A stretch of 64,000 nucleotides of DNA, taken from the NCBI RefSeq assembly GCF_024764775.1, contig NZ_JALIGC010000031.1, positions 66,711 through 130,710 of the forward strand, read 5' to 3'. A program made the translations under genes and the position numbers. Below, piece by piece: positions 53,595 to 62,561 of the stretch (the stretch's first letter is position 1; each line of letters begins with the position of its first letter). This DNA comes from Scandinavium manionii. GTDB taxonomy: Bacteria > Pseudomonadota > Gammaproteobacteria > Enterobacterales > Enterobacteriaceae. Under the pieces are notes generated by a model, which had not been told where the DNA came from, did not search any database, and saw only the letters and a list, made by a program, of their open reading frames with translations.

Positions 53595-54650
53595 TCAGGA
53601 CAACGCTTCGACGTTGATCAGGACCTTAACGAAAAACGTTTTTCGGTTATAAAGCTCCGGCAAAAGTGATGGAACATCTTCCATTCGCACCTGCCGGCTA
53701 ATCAATGGAGATACATTAACCTTTCCAGAACTGAGATAATGGATAGATGTCTGCCATTCTTTTCCAGGAAACGGTGCAGAAATTGAGTTCCAGGACCCAA
53801 TGACTTTAAGTTCATTACGCACAATTTTTTCAAAATTCAACCGGGGTAAAGCGACATCACCGTAAGGGATGCCCATTAGAACCACCACTCCGCCTTTCGC
53901 CGCCAGAAGCAGGGAGGAGCCGATTCCTGCTGCATTACCGGATGATTCAAAAACGATATCAGCACCTTTGTCATAAGTGATTTCATGGAACCGGGATAAA
54001 TAGTTTTCATCTTTGACGCAGAAGGTTGCCGTTGCCCCTGTTTTCGTCGCGACCGCGAGTTTTGCTTCGTCGGTATCAAAAGCAAATACGTCCCCCGCAC
54101 CGCAGATTTTTGCCCATTGAACGGCCAGTAAGCCGATAGTACCGCACCCGACAATGGCCACGCTGCTCCCCGGTTTGATATCGACCTGCCGCATGCCATG
54201 CACAACCACACTGGATGGCTCAATAAAGCTTGCGGTCGCGAAGTCCATCGAGTCGGGTAATTTGAGGACGTTCTCAGCCGGCATCCGGATATATTCAGCA
54301 AATGCGCCACTTTTATGACCACCCAACACCTTCAGGTCTGTGCACCGGGCATAATTGCCCTGTTGACAGTAATCACAGAGGAAGCAGGGAAAACAGTTAC
54401 AGGCTGTGACACGGTCGCCTTTCCTGACCGATGTCACCCCACTCCCCGTGCTCTCCACGGTACCGGAAAACTCATGCCCCCAGGTCAGACCGGGGTTATA
54501 TGATCCGATTTTACCAAAGCGCGATATATCAGAACCACATATACCTGCCGTATGGACTTTAATTAGAACATCATTTGCATTTTCAATTTCAGGTTTCCGC
54601 ACATCTTCAAAGCGGACATCCTGTACACCATACAGATTCAGTGCCTTCAT
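53595..54650 (-). CDS. Zinc alcohol dehydrogenase, GatD-like polyol(-phosphate) dehydrogenase
   Basis: 351 aa from the ATG at 54650 (MKALNLYG; GAGGT upstream). Catalytic zinc ligands Cys38, His59 and Glu60 (ICGSD, WGHE); structural zinc Cys89, Cys92, Cys95, Cys103; Rossmann GCGTIGLLA. The C-terminal VIGSWNSISAPFPGKEW resembles galactitol-1-phosphate dehydrogenase GatD (VIGSWMNYSSPWPGQEW), suggesting oxidation of a PTS-imported polyol phosphate. Last gene of the island operon, separated from surE by a terminator-like hairpin. Confidence 0.86.
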   Translation of the reverse strand: MKALNLYGVQDVRFEDVRKPEIENANDVLIKVHTAGICGSDISRFGKIGSYNPGLTWGHEFSGTVESTGSGVTSVRKGDRVTACNCFPCFLCDYCQQGNYARCTDLKVLGGHKSGAFAEYIRMPAENVLKLPDSMDFATASFIEPSSVVVHGMRQVDIKPGSSVAIVGCGTIGLLAVQWAKICGAGDVFAFDTDEAKLAVATKTGATATFCVKDENYLSRFHEITYDKGADIVFESSGNAAGIGSSLLLAAKGGVVVLMGIPYGDVALPRLNFEKIVRNELKVIGSWNSISAPFPGKEWQTSIHYLSSGKVNVSPLISRQVRMEDVPSLLPELYNRKTFFVKVLINVEALS

Positions 54651-54700
54651 CGTAACCTCATTCTTCGGCATCAGGATTGAAAACACGAATGTGAAAAAAT

Positions 54701-54720
54701 GTCGCCCTCACAAGGGCGAC
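54701..54720 (-). terminator. Strong hairpin between the surE paralogue and the last ADH gene
   Basis: 8-bp stem GTCGCCCT / AGGGCGAC, 4-nt loop, followed on the minus strand by ATTTTTTC. It lies 24 bp past the surE stop and should terminate or attenuate before the GatD-like gene. Confidence 0.8.
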
Positions 54721-54743
54721 AAACACACCCGCTATGTCAGGGT

Positions 54744-55526
54744 TTAGTGCGACGAACTCAGATCCACGGAAAGCTGATGCCAGCTTTCCGTGGCCGTTCT
54801 CTCAAATAATAAAGGCGTGACAGAGATATATCCTTCTGAAACCGCCCCTGCCTCACTATATTCAGGAAACTCGGCGACCCCATGTTCCACACGGATCCAG
54901 TAATAATTTTCTCCGTGTGGGTCTGTTGTGGGAATAACCTGTAATCCTTTCACTTTGCCAATTCCCTGACGCGTGGCTTTAATTCCCTTAATCTTGTCCG
55001 CAGGCAGGTCAGGAAAATTAATGCTAAGGCAACAATCAGTTGGTAATCCTCGACTGATTAACGTATCCAGTAAGGGTAGGCAAAATGTTTCTGCGGTTCG
55101 CCAGTTAACCGCATCTTCAGGTCGCTTGTCCTGACTCAGGGCGACCGACGGAACGCCGAGCAAGAGGCCAGTGATGGCCGCTCCGACGGTACCAGAAAGC
55201 ACGGTTTCAAAACCGATATTGGAACCATTGTTAATGCCTGACAGTACCAGTTGCGGAAGTTGCTCTTTCATCAAATGCTGGACTGCCATAGTGACACAAT
55301 CAGCCGGAGTACCGTGCACGGCATATCGACGCTCCCCCCGTTGTTCCACTCGAACCGGTTCTCTGAGGCTAACAGAGTTAGCCACGCCGCTTTTATCAGT
55401 TGCAGGCGCCACTATCCAGACTTCATCGGCAAGCTGTTGTGCCACATCTTCAAGCAATTTAATTCCCGGCGCGTCAATACCGTCATCATTGACAAGTAAG
55501 ATTCGTTGTAACCATTTTTGAGCCAC
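54744..55526 (-). CDS. SurE-family 5'/3'-nucleotidase/phosphatase (paralogue)
   Basis: 260 aa, full-length SurE fold: metal-binding LVNDDGIDAPG with Asp14 and Asp15, GTPADCV, SGINNGSN and C-terminal SVTPL. SurE proteins are metal-dependent phosphatases acting on nucleoside and other small phosphomonoesters. The chromosomal housekeeping surE of enterobacteria is in the pcm-rpoS region, so this is an extra copy built into a catabolic operon. It probably dephosphorylates a pathway sugar phosphate; that is inference. Confidence 0.88.
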   Translation of the reverse strand: MAQKWLQRILLVNDDGIDAPGIKLLEDVAQQLADEVWIVAPATDKSGVANSVSLREPVRVEQRGERRYAVHGTPADCVTMAVQHLMKEQLPQLVLSGINNGSNIGFETVLSGTVGAAITGLLLGVPSVALSQDKRPEDAVNWRTAETFCLPLLDTLISRGLPTDCCLSINFPDLPADKIKGIKATRQGIGKVKGLQVIPTTDPHGENYYWIRVEHGVAEFPEYSEAGAVSEGYISVTPLLFERTATESWHQLSVDLSSSH

Positions 55527-55596
55527 AGTATTACCTCCCTTTCAGGGATAAATAAAGACCAATCTAGGATATATAACGTCCAGGGAATAAAATGGA

Positions 55597-55869
55597 TTAT
55601 TCTTCTTTCTCGCCAAAGCCGCTGGCAAATAACCCTTTAATTTCATCCATCAGAATCTGCTCGTCAGGCCCTTCGCAGATTATCTCTATACTGGACTTTC
55701 CTTTAACCCCGGCCCCCAATACACTCATCAGTCCTTTAATAACGGTCTCTTTGCCATCATTGATAAGCGTAACAGAAGACTCATATTTTTTTAGTGTTTT
55801 AATAAATGTGGCAGCAGGACGTGCGTGCAGGCCTGTTCCATTTACAACACGAATATTTTCTCGAATCAT
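55597..55869 (-). CDS. HPr-family PTS phosphocarrier
   Basis: 90 aa from the ATG at 55869, which places the phosphorylated His at the canonical position 15 (GTGLHARPAATF). A TTG four codons upstream is a possible but unneeded start. Ser46-region NDGKETVIKGLMSVLGAGVKGK is also HPr-like. A dedicated HPr inside a sugar-PTS operon would relay phosphate from enzyme I to the local EIIA. Confidence 0.9.
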   Translation of the reverse strand: MIRENIRVVNGTGLHARPAATFIKTLKKYESSVTLINDGKETVIKGLMSVLGAGVKGKSSIEIICEGPDEQILMDEIKGLFASGFGEKEE

Positions 55870-55912
55870 TTTTATATCCAACTCTGATTGCCGAATAAAA
55901 ACAAAAGATATA

Positions 55913-56752
55913 TCAGGAGGCCTTGTTCATCATCAGAATTTTACTGTAGACGTCAGCTTCCACCGCATCTTTCGCTCCCGACATTACTTTTGCCAGGTTC
56001 GCTTCGTTGTTATTTTTAGTCCAGGCCTGGCCTACGGTAGTAATAAATGCCTTACGCAAATCGCTGGCAATATTAAGTTTCACGACATTATATTTCACAA
56101 AACTGCGGATGATAGCTTCATCGATCCCGGACCCCCCATGAATAACCAGCGGGCACGGACATACTTTAGCAATCTCTTGTAATAAAGGGATATCAATGCG
56201 CGGAATATCTTCCAGGCCGTGAACGTTGCCGACGGAAACTGCCAACATGCTACATCCGGTCTCTTCCACAAAACGACGCACCTGATTAACATCCGTCTTA
56301 CAGTCAGCCTCACTGACGTGGTCATCTTCTTTACCCAGAATCGCGCCAAGCTCCGCTTCTACAGGTACGCCAAACGATTTACAAAAATCTACGGCTTCTT
56401 TAGTAAACGCAATATTTTCTTCATAGGGCAACTCTGCACCGTCAATCATCACTGATGTGAAGCCTGCACGAACAGCTCGCTTAACATCATCCAGCTCTTT
56501 ACCATGATCAAGATGGAGACTGACCGGCACATCCATGGTCGCAGCGCGTTTACGCACGATTTCATAGATATAGTCATAACCCGACAGTTTTGCGTTTGTC
56601 GGTGCTATCTGAATAAAGTTAGGCAATCCTGAACGCTCAATCGCGTCCAGAATCGAGATAGTGGTTTCCAGGTTAGTGGTGTTAAAAGCACCCGCCAGGA
56701 CACGTTTTTCACGGATACGATCGAGCAGGATATTACCGTTTACTAATGGCAT
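55913..56752 (-). CDS. Class II ketose-bisphosphate aldolase (GatY/KbaY/Fba-like)
   Basis: 279 aa. Zinc-dependent aldolase: catalytic Asp82 and zinc ligand His83 in SLHLDHGKE, then the Zn/phosphate loops EAELGAILGKEDD, SVGNVHG and VIHGGSG. Length matches tagatose-bisphosphate aldolase GatY/KbaY (about 285 aa). It would cleave a ketose mono- or bisphosphate to DHAP (or GAP) plus aldehyde. It starts 5 bp after the GntR stop. Confidence 0.9.
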   Translation of the reverse strand: MPLVNGNILLDRIREKRVLAGAFNTTNLETTISILDAIERSGLPNFIQIAPTNAKLSGYDYIYEIVRKRAATMDVPVSLHLDHGKELDDVKRAVRAGFTSVMIDGAELPYEENIAFTKEAVDFCKSFGVPVEAELGAILGKEDDHVSEADCKTDVNQVRRFVEETGCSMLAVSVGNVHGLEDIPRIDIPLLQEIAKVCPCPLVIHGGSGIDEAIIRSFVKYNVVKLNIASDLRKAFITTVGQAWTKNNNEANLAKVMSGAKDAVEADVYSKILMMNKAS

Positions 56753-56757
56753 GATAT

Positions 56758-57501
56758 TTACCTCTTTCTTCGTTGAAGTACTGTACCCAAATAATATTTA
56801 TCTGATTTCAGCCAGACATTGCCAAAATCAAATGGCATATGATTATCGAGGAAAACCAGTTGTTCCAGATGAAGCACCGGTGCTTCTTCATTCACTTCCA
56901 GATAGTGTCCCCGTTCGCTACCCACAATTTTCGCGGCATAGCGACTTTCAGAGTATTCAATTTTTCGTCCCGTCATGTCTTCGACGGTCTGAAACAGGTT
57001 GTGCTTATTAAAATCAACCTCGGTTATTCCCGGACACAGTGACATATTGATTCTGTTTTCAATTAACATGACCCTTTCCCCATCCACACTGCGGATCCGT
57101 TTAAGGAAAAAAATGGGTGTGCCGGGATCGATCTGCAACTTTTCCGCCACTCCTTTTGAGGCCTTCTCGATATAGGAGTCAATCACCTCAGTTGTAAAAG
57201 ATAAGTGCTGACTTTCAAGCGACTCCGCAAAAGAAAGCAACCCTTCCCCCAGTGAGTAAGAGATATTCTCTTTTTTTACGAAGGTCCCCTTTCCCTGGAC
57301 CTGAACCAGCAAACCCTCATTTACCAGCATGGTGACACCTTTCTTTACCGTGCCACGACTGACCTGTAGGATTTCCATGATCTGATTTTCAGAGGGAATC
57401 CTGTCTCCTTTGCTCAGTTCGCCTTTATAAATTTTTCCGCGAACCCACTCAGAAACTTGCATATATAAAGGAATTTCAGAGTCTTGCAGTATGGTACTCA
57501 T
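56758..57501 (-). CDS. GntR-family regulator, HutC/UTRA type
   Basis: 247 aa. N-terminal GntR winged HTH (DRIPSENQIMEILQVSRGTVKKGVTMLVNEGLL, about residues 33-65) and a UTRA effector domain (about 85-240) that usually binds a sugar phosphate. Located in mid-operon. Its likely operators are the ATACTTGT-type elements at 57528 and 62562, upstream of itself and of the EIIA gene. Likely the local repressor. Confidence 0.88.
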   Translation of the reverse strand: MSTILQDSEIPLYMQVSEWVRGKIYKGELSKGDRIPSENQIMEILQVSRGTVKKGVTMLVNEGLLVQVQGKGTFVKKENISYSLGEGLLSFAESLESQHLSFTTEVIDSYIEKASKGVAEKLQIDPGTPIFFLKRIRSVDGERVMLIENRINMSLCPGITEVDFNKHNLFQTVEDMTGRKIEYSESRYAAKIVGSERGHYLEVNEEAPVLHLEQLVFLDNHMPFDFGNVWLKSDKYYLGTVLQRRKR

Positions 57502-57527
57502 GTGATACTTCTCCTGTGTGGATCATC

Positions 57528-57548
57528 TGTATACAAGTATGAACAACT
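57528..57548. promoter_or_regulatory. Candidate operator upstream of the UTRA-GntR gene
   Basis: CTGTATACAAGTATGAACAAC, about 27 bp before the GntR start. The reverse strand shares ATACTTGT-N-TA with the site before the EIIA gene, so both may bind the same regulator. Confidence 0.5.
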
Positions 57549-57681
57549 CTTGATAATACAGCGTTTTCAAAAATTAAACTATATGACCAACTTCACAGTT
57601 TCAGCCCCACATACTGATGCTCGTACGGCACCGTGCCCCATGCTGCAGAGGGCCCCCGCACAGAAAACGGGGGCACACCCT

Positions 57682-58716
57682 TTATACGTCAGATTTAATG
57701 ATGACTTTCAGTACGTCATTATCTGGATTGGAAGCAAAATCAATCGCTTCAGCCATCCGAGACAGTGGCCAGGTATGAGTGATCATGTCCTTCGTAAGGA
57801 TTTTGTTTTTTTCCACAATCTCAATCGCTTCCTTCATGTCATAAGGGGTCAATGAATAGGTGCCGACTATTGAAATTTCATCCCGGAACAGTCTGCCAGC
57901 ATCAATTTCCACCACCGGGTTTTTATCAAATGGCGAGAACACAACAATTCTCCCCCCGCGGCGTACAACATTGACTGCTTGAGTAACCAGGGACGAGACC
58001 CCTGCAGCAATGATCACCACATCAGGCCCTTTCCCCTGCGTGATTTCTGCTACACGGGTTTCAACATCTTCATTTGCCGGGTCGATCGCGTGGGTTACCC
58101 CCACCTTTAGCGCCAGTTCACGCTTGAACCGGGAAAGGTCGGAAACAATCACGGTAGAGGCGCCTTTCAGTGCCGCCAGTTGAGCACTGACTAGGCCAAT
58201 GGTACCGGAGCCCAGAACAAGTACCGTATCCTTTGGGTGAATATTGGAAGATTTCAGTCCATGTAAGCAGCAGGCGACAGGCTCAATCATTGCCGCTCGG
58301 TCCCAGTCAAGACTGTCAATAATTCGGTGCGTCAGATGTTCAACGTGCTGGCGCGGGATACGAATAAACTCACTGAACCCGCCGGGTTCCAGATTTGTTT
58401 TCTTGAACTGATCGCATAGGGTGAAGAATCCCCGATCACAGTAATGGCAGTTAAAGCAGGGAACATGAATGGCGGTTACCACACGCTCACCAACCCGGTA
58501 GCGGGTAACATCCTTGCCAACTTTCACCACTTCCCCCGACACTTCATGGCCGAGGATAATCGGGCCGGTCACCGTCTGGTGCTGCGCTTTATGAATGTCA
58601 GTACCGCACAGACCACAGGAATGCATTTTGATGAGCATGTCACCGTCGCCAATTTCTGGCTCCTCAACATCTTCATATCGGATATCATTTTTACTGTAGT
58701 AAACGCTGGCTTTCAT
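57682..58716 (-). CDS. Zinc alcohol dehydrogenase (sorbitol/threonine dehydrogenase family)
   Basis: 344 aa. Catalytic zinc ligands Cys37 (LCGTD), His57 and Glu58 (LGHE); structural cysteines 87, 90, 93 and 101; Rossmann GSGTIGLVSAQLAALKGAS. Medium-chain polyol dehydrogenase with unknown substrate. Its ATG shares a base with the kinase stop (TGATG), so the two are coupled. It is the second ADH in the island, about 30% like the first by eye, so not a recent duplicate. Confidence 0.88.
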   Translation of the reverse strand: MKASVYYSKNDIRYEDVEEPEIGDGDMLIKMHSCGLCGTDIHKAQHQTVTGPIILGHEVSGEVVKVGKDVTRYRVGERVVTAIHVPCFNCHYCDRGFFTLCDQFKKTNLEPGGFSEFIRIPRQHVEHLTHRIIDSLDWDRAAMIEPVACCLHGLKSSNIHPKDTVLVLGSGTIGLVSAQLAALKGASTVIVSDLSRFKRELALKVGVTHAIDPANEDVETRVAEITQGKGPDVVIIAAGVSSLVTQAVNVVRRGGRIVVFSPFDKNPVVEIDAGRLFRDEISIVGTYSLTPYDMKEAIEIVEKNKILTKDMITHTWPLSRMAEAIDFASNPDNDVLKVIIKSDV

Positions 58717-60227
58717 CAGTTAACTCCATTGCAGAGACGCTCAGTACGCATCTTGGATTCATAAAGCGGTTTGTAGACTTGAGTGTAAATTGCCTGATAG
58801 TGAGTCACGGCATCACTCTCCGGCAGGTAGCATCTTGTCTGTTCTTCACTTGTTCCGGGCAGACACTCCACTTCCACGCCGACAGCTTTCGCTGCCAGCA
58901 TGGCGGCCCCTTTGCTCACGGCCTCATTAACATTACATGCCACGATTTCCCGATTAAGAATATTTGCCTTAAGCTGTAACCAGTATGGGTTTTTGCAGGC
59001 AGCTCCAATCACATTCACAACCGGATAATTATTCCCTGTCAGCGTTTCGTATAAATCCAGCAGATTGCGAAGTTCAAAACACAATCCCTGGAACACAAAG
59101 CGCAGAACATCCTCCGGTCGGGACTTATCATCAAGACCGTAAATTAATGCCCGGGAGCAGGTATTTCTGTCCGGAGGGCCACTACCCCGCAGATGGGGAA
59201 TGAAGATGCCGTCAAGCGCACTGGCCATAGCCATGTCTCGCTCGTTACGCAGCGTATCCACCATTCGCAGGAATCCAGGCATATCGAGTTCAAATAGGTT
59301 TCTGAACCATTCAATGGCATACCCTGCAGAAGGCAGTGAGGCATAAAGGGAATGAAGCCCCGGAAGGACATGCACGCCATTTGATACTCTGGCGCGGAAA
59401 AAACGTCCGGTGTTATTGACCGCTTCGGTCACCACCAGTAATCCTTCGGTCGTCCCTGTGGAATTCAGGATCTGATCTTCACTACTCAGCCCGACAGCCA
59501 CGGAACCGCACATATGATCATGCCCTGCAATGGCGACACGGGTAACCATTGTCAATCCGGTCCGTTCAGAAACATCAGACGTAACGGTACCAATCGCTAC
59601 GCCGGCCTGGACCAGCGGACTGAACAAAGATGGAGAAAGCTCAGCCGCATGCATGAGCTGTTCATCCCAGTTCATCTCAGCGATGTTTAATGCCATCGTC
59701 CGTGATGCCAGAGAATATTCTGAGCGTTTCACGCCGGATAATTTGAAGGCAATGAATTCCGCAAGGCATAACCATTTACAGCCTTCACGGGCATTACTGT
59801 TATTATCCTGCAACCACTTAATTTTATTGACGCTGTAATTGGAATGTGCAGGAATGCCGGTTATTTCATAGATATGTTCAATATCCATAGCGGAAATAAT
59901 ATTTTCCAACTGCTGTTTGGGACGCGTGTCATACCAGGTTAGTGCTGGGCCAACTACATTATCATTATTATCAAGCAGGACACCGGATTCTCCCACACTG
60001 GCAACCGCCACTGCGCTGATTTGCTCAGCATTATCCAGATGATTCGTTATCGTTTTGAGACCATAAATTACCCCGTCCCAGATGAGGTCAACATCAAAAT
60101 CAGTATTTTCTCCGTCCTCAATTTTGGGCGTTTCAAAACTATAATGATTAATTAATTCCAGAGAAGGAATTGTAAACAAACACACCTTACAATTGGTCGT
60201 GCCAATATCGATTCCGATCGTATACAT
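58716..60227 (-). CDS. FGGY-family carbohydrate kinase
   Basis: 503 aa, full FGGY length. N-terminal phosphate loop GIDIGTTNCKVCLF, catalytic Asp237 in AGHDHMCGS, ATP-domain NSTGTTEGLLV and GAACKNPYWLQLKANILN. Relatives act on xylulose, gluconate, erythritol or glycerol; specificity is not readable. A kinase beside a PTS that already phosphorylates its sugar is unusual and points to a second phosphorylation or to a dephosphorylated intermediate. Confidence 0.9.
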   Translation of the reverse strand: MYTIGIDIGTTNCKVCLFTIPSLELINHYSFETPKIEDGENTDFDVDLIWDGVIYGLKTITNHLDNAEQISAVAVASVGESGVLLDNNDNVVGPALTWYDTRPKQQLENIISAMDIEHIYEITGIPAHSNYSVNKIKWLQDNNSNAREGCKWLCLAEFIAFKLSGVKRSEYSLASRTMALNIAEMNWDEQLMHAAELSPSLFSPLVQAGVAIGTVTSDVSERTGLTMVTRVAIAGHDHMCGSVAVGLSSEDQILNSTGTTEGLLVVTEAVNNTGRFFRARVSNGVHVLPGLHSLYASLPSAGYAIEWFRNLFELDMPGFLRMVDTLRNERDMAMASALDGIFIPHLRGSGPPDRNTCSRALIYGLDDKSRPEDVLRFVFQGLCFELRNLLDLYETLTGNNYPVVNVIGAACKNPYWLQLKANILNREIVACNVNEAVSKGAAMLAAKAVGVEVECLPGTSEEQTRCYLPESDAVTHYQAIYTQVYKPLYESKMRTERLCNGVN

Positions 60228-60301
60228 CTCTCTCCCCTTTTTGCAAGGGACTACGTTTGTTTAATTCAGAAGCAGATCTCTCTGCTTCTGAATAGACAGG
60301 A

Positions 60302-61693
60302 TTATTTTGCTACTGGAATATCTGCCGAAGCGACTTCATTTTCTGCTGACTCTTCTGCTTTCAGCTGTTTTTTAGTAACACGATATAGCCACAGACACAG
60401 CAGGAAGATGATAGGAATAAGCACCAGGGCAATACTATTTCCTTCAAAGATTTTGACTGCCCAGAAACGATACGGGTTACCGCCATCCAGCAGGCTGGAA
60501 ATTTCACCGCCAGTTTTCACTGGGAAATTCATATCCCGGGCAATTTTCGTCAGAATCGGCGCTGCAGCTGAAGCCACATACAGATTCACTGCCAGACATG
60601 GAATACCAATGATAAACGCTCTGACAATATTGCCACGACAAGCCAGCACTACCATGGAAATCGGTACCCAGATGTTCGCCAGGTCACCCAGTGGCAGCAA
60701 GCGGTTACCCGGCAGAACTACCGAGAGCAATACAGCTACCGGGATCAGCAGAAGCGCAGTGGACAATACTGACGGATGCCCCACCGCAACCGCGATGTCC
60801 AGTCCAATGTATAAGTCGTGGCGATCAGGATAACGTTTTTTAAGGAAACTACGCACAGCGTCTGACAATGGAAGTAAACCTTCCATCAGCAACTTAACCA
60901 TGCGAGGCATAATCAGCATCACCGCACCAAGGCTCATCGCCAGGTTAAGAACACCTTTGAGATCATATTCTGCCAGCAGACCAATCCCCGCCCCCAGAAT
61001 GACCCCTAACATCATCGGCTCGCCAAAGACACCAAAACGCTTCTGGATCTGATCTGGATCGGCATTCAGTTTGTTAATGCCAGGGACTTTATCAAGCACC
61101 ATATTTCCCAATACTCCGATCGGGAAGAAAATAACCGATGACAGCGTTGGCAGCGAAATACCCGGTAGATTGAAATACTTCTGAATCATCGGGGCACACC
61201 AGTCAGCCATCACAAACGTGATCGCTGCGGTGACACCTGAAATCAGCAAACCAAAGAAGAAATTACCGGTTACCCCGTAAACCATGGCGCCGACCATCGA
61301 GAAATGCCAGAAGTTCCAGACGTCAATATCAACCGTCTTGGTCCAGTTCAGGGTTAGCATCAACACGTTAATACCGATAGTCATTGGCACAACAAACGGC
61401 GCGATCTGAGAAGCCCATGCAATGGCTGCCAGCGGAGTCCAGCCCAGGTCTACAACCGGCAAATCGATTCCAGTGTGGCTGACCATTTCCTTGGCTGCTG
61501 GCCCCAGACTGTCGACCAGTAAGCCAAAGACCAGAAAGATACCGATGAAACCCATGCCGATGGTCAGCGCCGAGCGTATTGCCCGGCTAAAACCTGTCTG
61601 AAGACACATTGCCATGATAAATATAATTATCGGCAACATGACAGTCGGACCGAGTCCCAGAATATACTGGACAGCGGAAAATACTTTATCCAT
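60302..61693 (-). CDS. PTS EIIC permease, galactitol type
   Basis: 463 aa polytopic transporter of the Gat-family EIIC: MDKVFSAVQYILGLGPTVMLPIIIFIM, FWHFSMVGAMVYGVTGN, MVLDKVPGINKLNADPDQIQKRFG (family signature loop) and GGNPYRFWAVKIFEGNSIAL. About 10-12 helices with a short acidic tail. Forms the membrane channel for a polyol or related sugar with the adjacent EIIB and EIIA. Confidence 0.92.
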   Translation of the reverse strand: MDKVFSAVQYILGLGPTVMLPIIIFIMAMCLQTGFSRAIRSALTIGMGFIGIFLVFGLLVDSLGPAAKEMVSHTGIDLPVVDLGWTPLAAIAWASQIAPFVVPMTIGINVLMLTLNWTKTVDIDVWNFWHFSMVGAMVYGVTGNFFFGLLISGVTAAITFVMADWCAPMIQKYFNLPGISLPTLSSVIFFPIGVLGNMVLDKVPGINKLNADPDQIQKRFGVFGEPMMLGVILGAGIGLLAEYDLKGVLNLAMSLGAVMLIMPRMVKLLMEGLLPLSDAVRSFLKKRYPDRHDLYIGLDIAVAVGHPSVLSTALLLIPVAVLLSVVLPGNRLLPLGDLANIWVPISMVVLACRGNIVRAFIIGIPCLAVNLYVASAAAPILTKIARDMNFPVKTGGEISSLLDGGNPYRFWAVKIFEGNSIALVLIPIIFLLCLWLYRVTKKQLKAEESAENEVASADIPVAK

Positions 61694-61704
61694 CTTGCGT
61701 ACCT

Positions 61705-61986
61705 TTATTGTTTAAGGATGGCTACGATTTTTTCCAGTAACTCTTCTTCGCCAAATCCAGTCAGCAGAGGAAGGCCATTAAGAACGGGTGTCTTCAGTTC
61801 CGTTTTAACCGCTGATGTCACGATAATTAAATCAGCCATGCCATCCTGTTTACCAATAGTGCCAATATTCGACTGCATCGGTTCAACGTTAATCCCCTGA
61901 GTTTTGCAGTACTGAACCACTTTTTCAGTTGCTACCGCAGAAGTTGCAATACCACTAGTACAAGCGAAGATGATTTTTTTGTTCAT
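61705..61986 (-). CDS. PTS EIIB, galactitol type
   Basis: 93 aa cytosolic EIIB with the phosphocysteine Cys9 in FACTSGIATSAVATEKV, the P-loop of the Gat/lactose-type EIIB fold. It starts 59 bp after EIIA and ends 11 bp before EIIC. Confidence 0.92.
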   Translation of the reverse strand: MNKKIIFACTSGIATSAVATEKVVQYCKTQGINVEPMQSNIGTIGKQDGMADLIIVTSAVKTELKTPVLNGLPLLTGFGEEELLEKIVAILKQ

Positions 61987-62045
61987 TTCAGACTCCAGAT
62001 ATTAATTAGGGTAATGAGGTAAGAAAAAATTCACGCTTAGGATTT

Positions 62046-62510
62046 TTAATAAAGATTCTTTGACAAAAGTTCCATAACGTCATTCTTTGATTTCGCCCAA
62101 AGGATTTGATCCATTTCATTACTGCGCTGAAAAAGCGAAATGAGTTTCATCAGAAATTCCAGATGCGCATCTTTTTCTTTAAGCAGTAAAAAGAAAATGA
62201 CATTCACCTTCATGGTGGAGTCGGGATCCTCTGCCTGATTAAATACGATCCCTTCAGGGCAGGTGACCACAACCAGTTTCTCTTCCCGGACATGCTCAAC
62301 ATCGACATGGGGGATCGCGACCCCCATTTTTTCCAGTTGCATTGCCGTGGGGTGATTTTCTTCCCGGGCGATCAATGCCTCTGGGTAACTCTGTTCTACA
62401 TAGTTTTTTGAAAGCAATAACTTACTGACAGAATTGAAAAGGATGTTTCTGTCTAAGGGGGCCTCATTCAGGAGAATGAGTTCGGGTTCGAGTCTAGAAT
62501 TCAAAGACAT
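62046..62510 (-). CDS. PTS EIIA, galactitol/fructose (PTS-EIIA-2) type
   Basis: 154 aa from the ATG at 62510 (MSLNSRLEPELIL) with TGAGGT upstream; ATGs at 62525 and 62537 are weaker. Active His68 in GVAIPHVDVEHV and the family string VNVIFFLLLKEKDAHLEFL. First gene of the island operon. Confidence 0.88.
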   Translation of the reverse strand: MSLNSRLEPELILLNEAPLDRNILFNSVSKLLLSKNYVEQSYPEALIAREENHPTAMQLEKMGVAIPHVDVEHVREEKLVVVTCPEGIVFNQAEDPDSTMKVNVIFFLLLKEKDAHLEFLMKLISLFQRSNEMDQILWAKSKNDVMELLSKNLY

Positions 62511-62561
62511 AACACTTGACCTCATAATAGGTGTCAATGTTTAAGGATCCAAACAATGACA

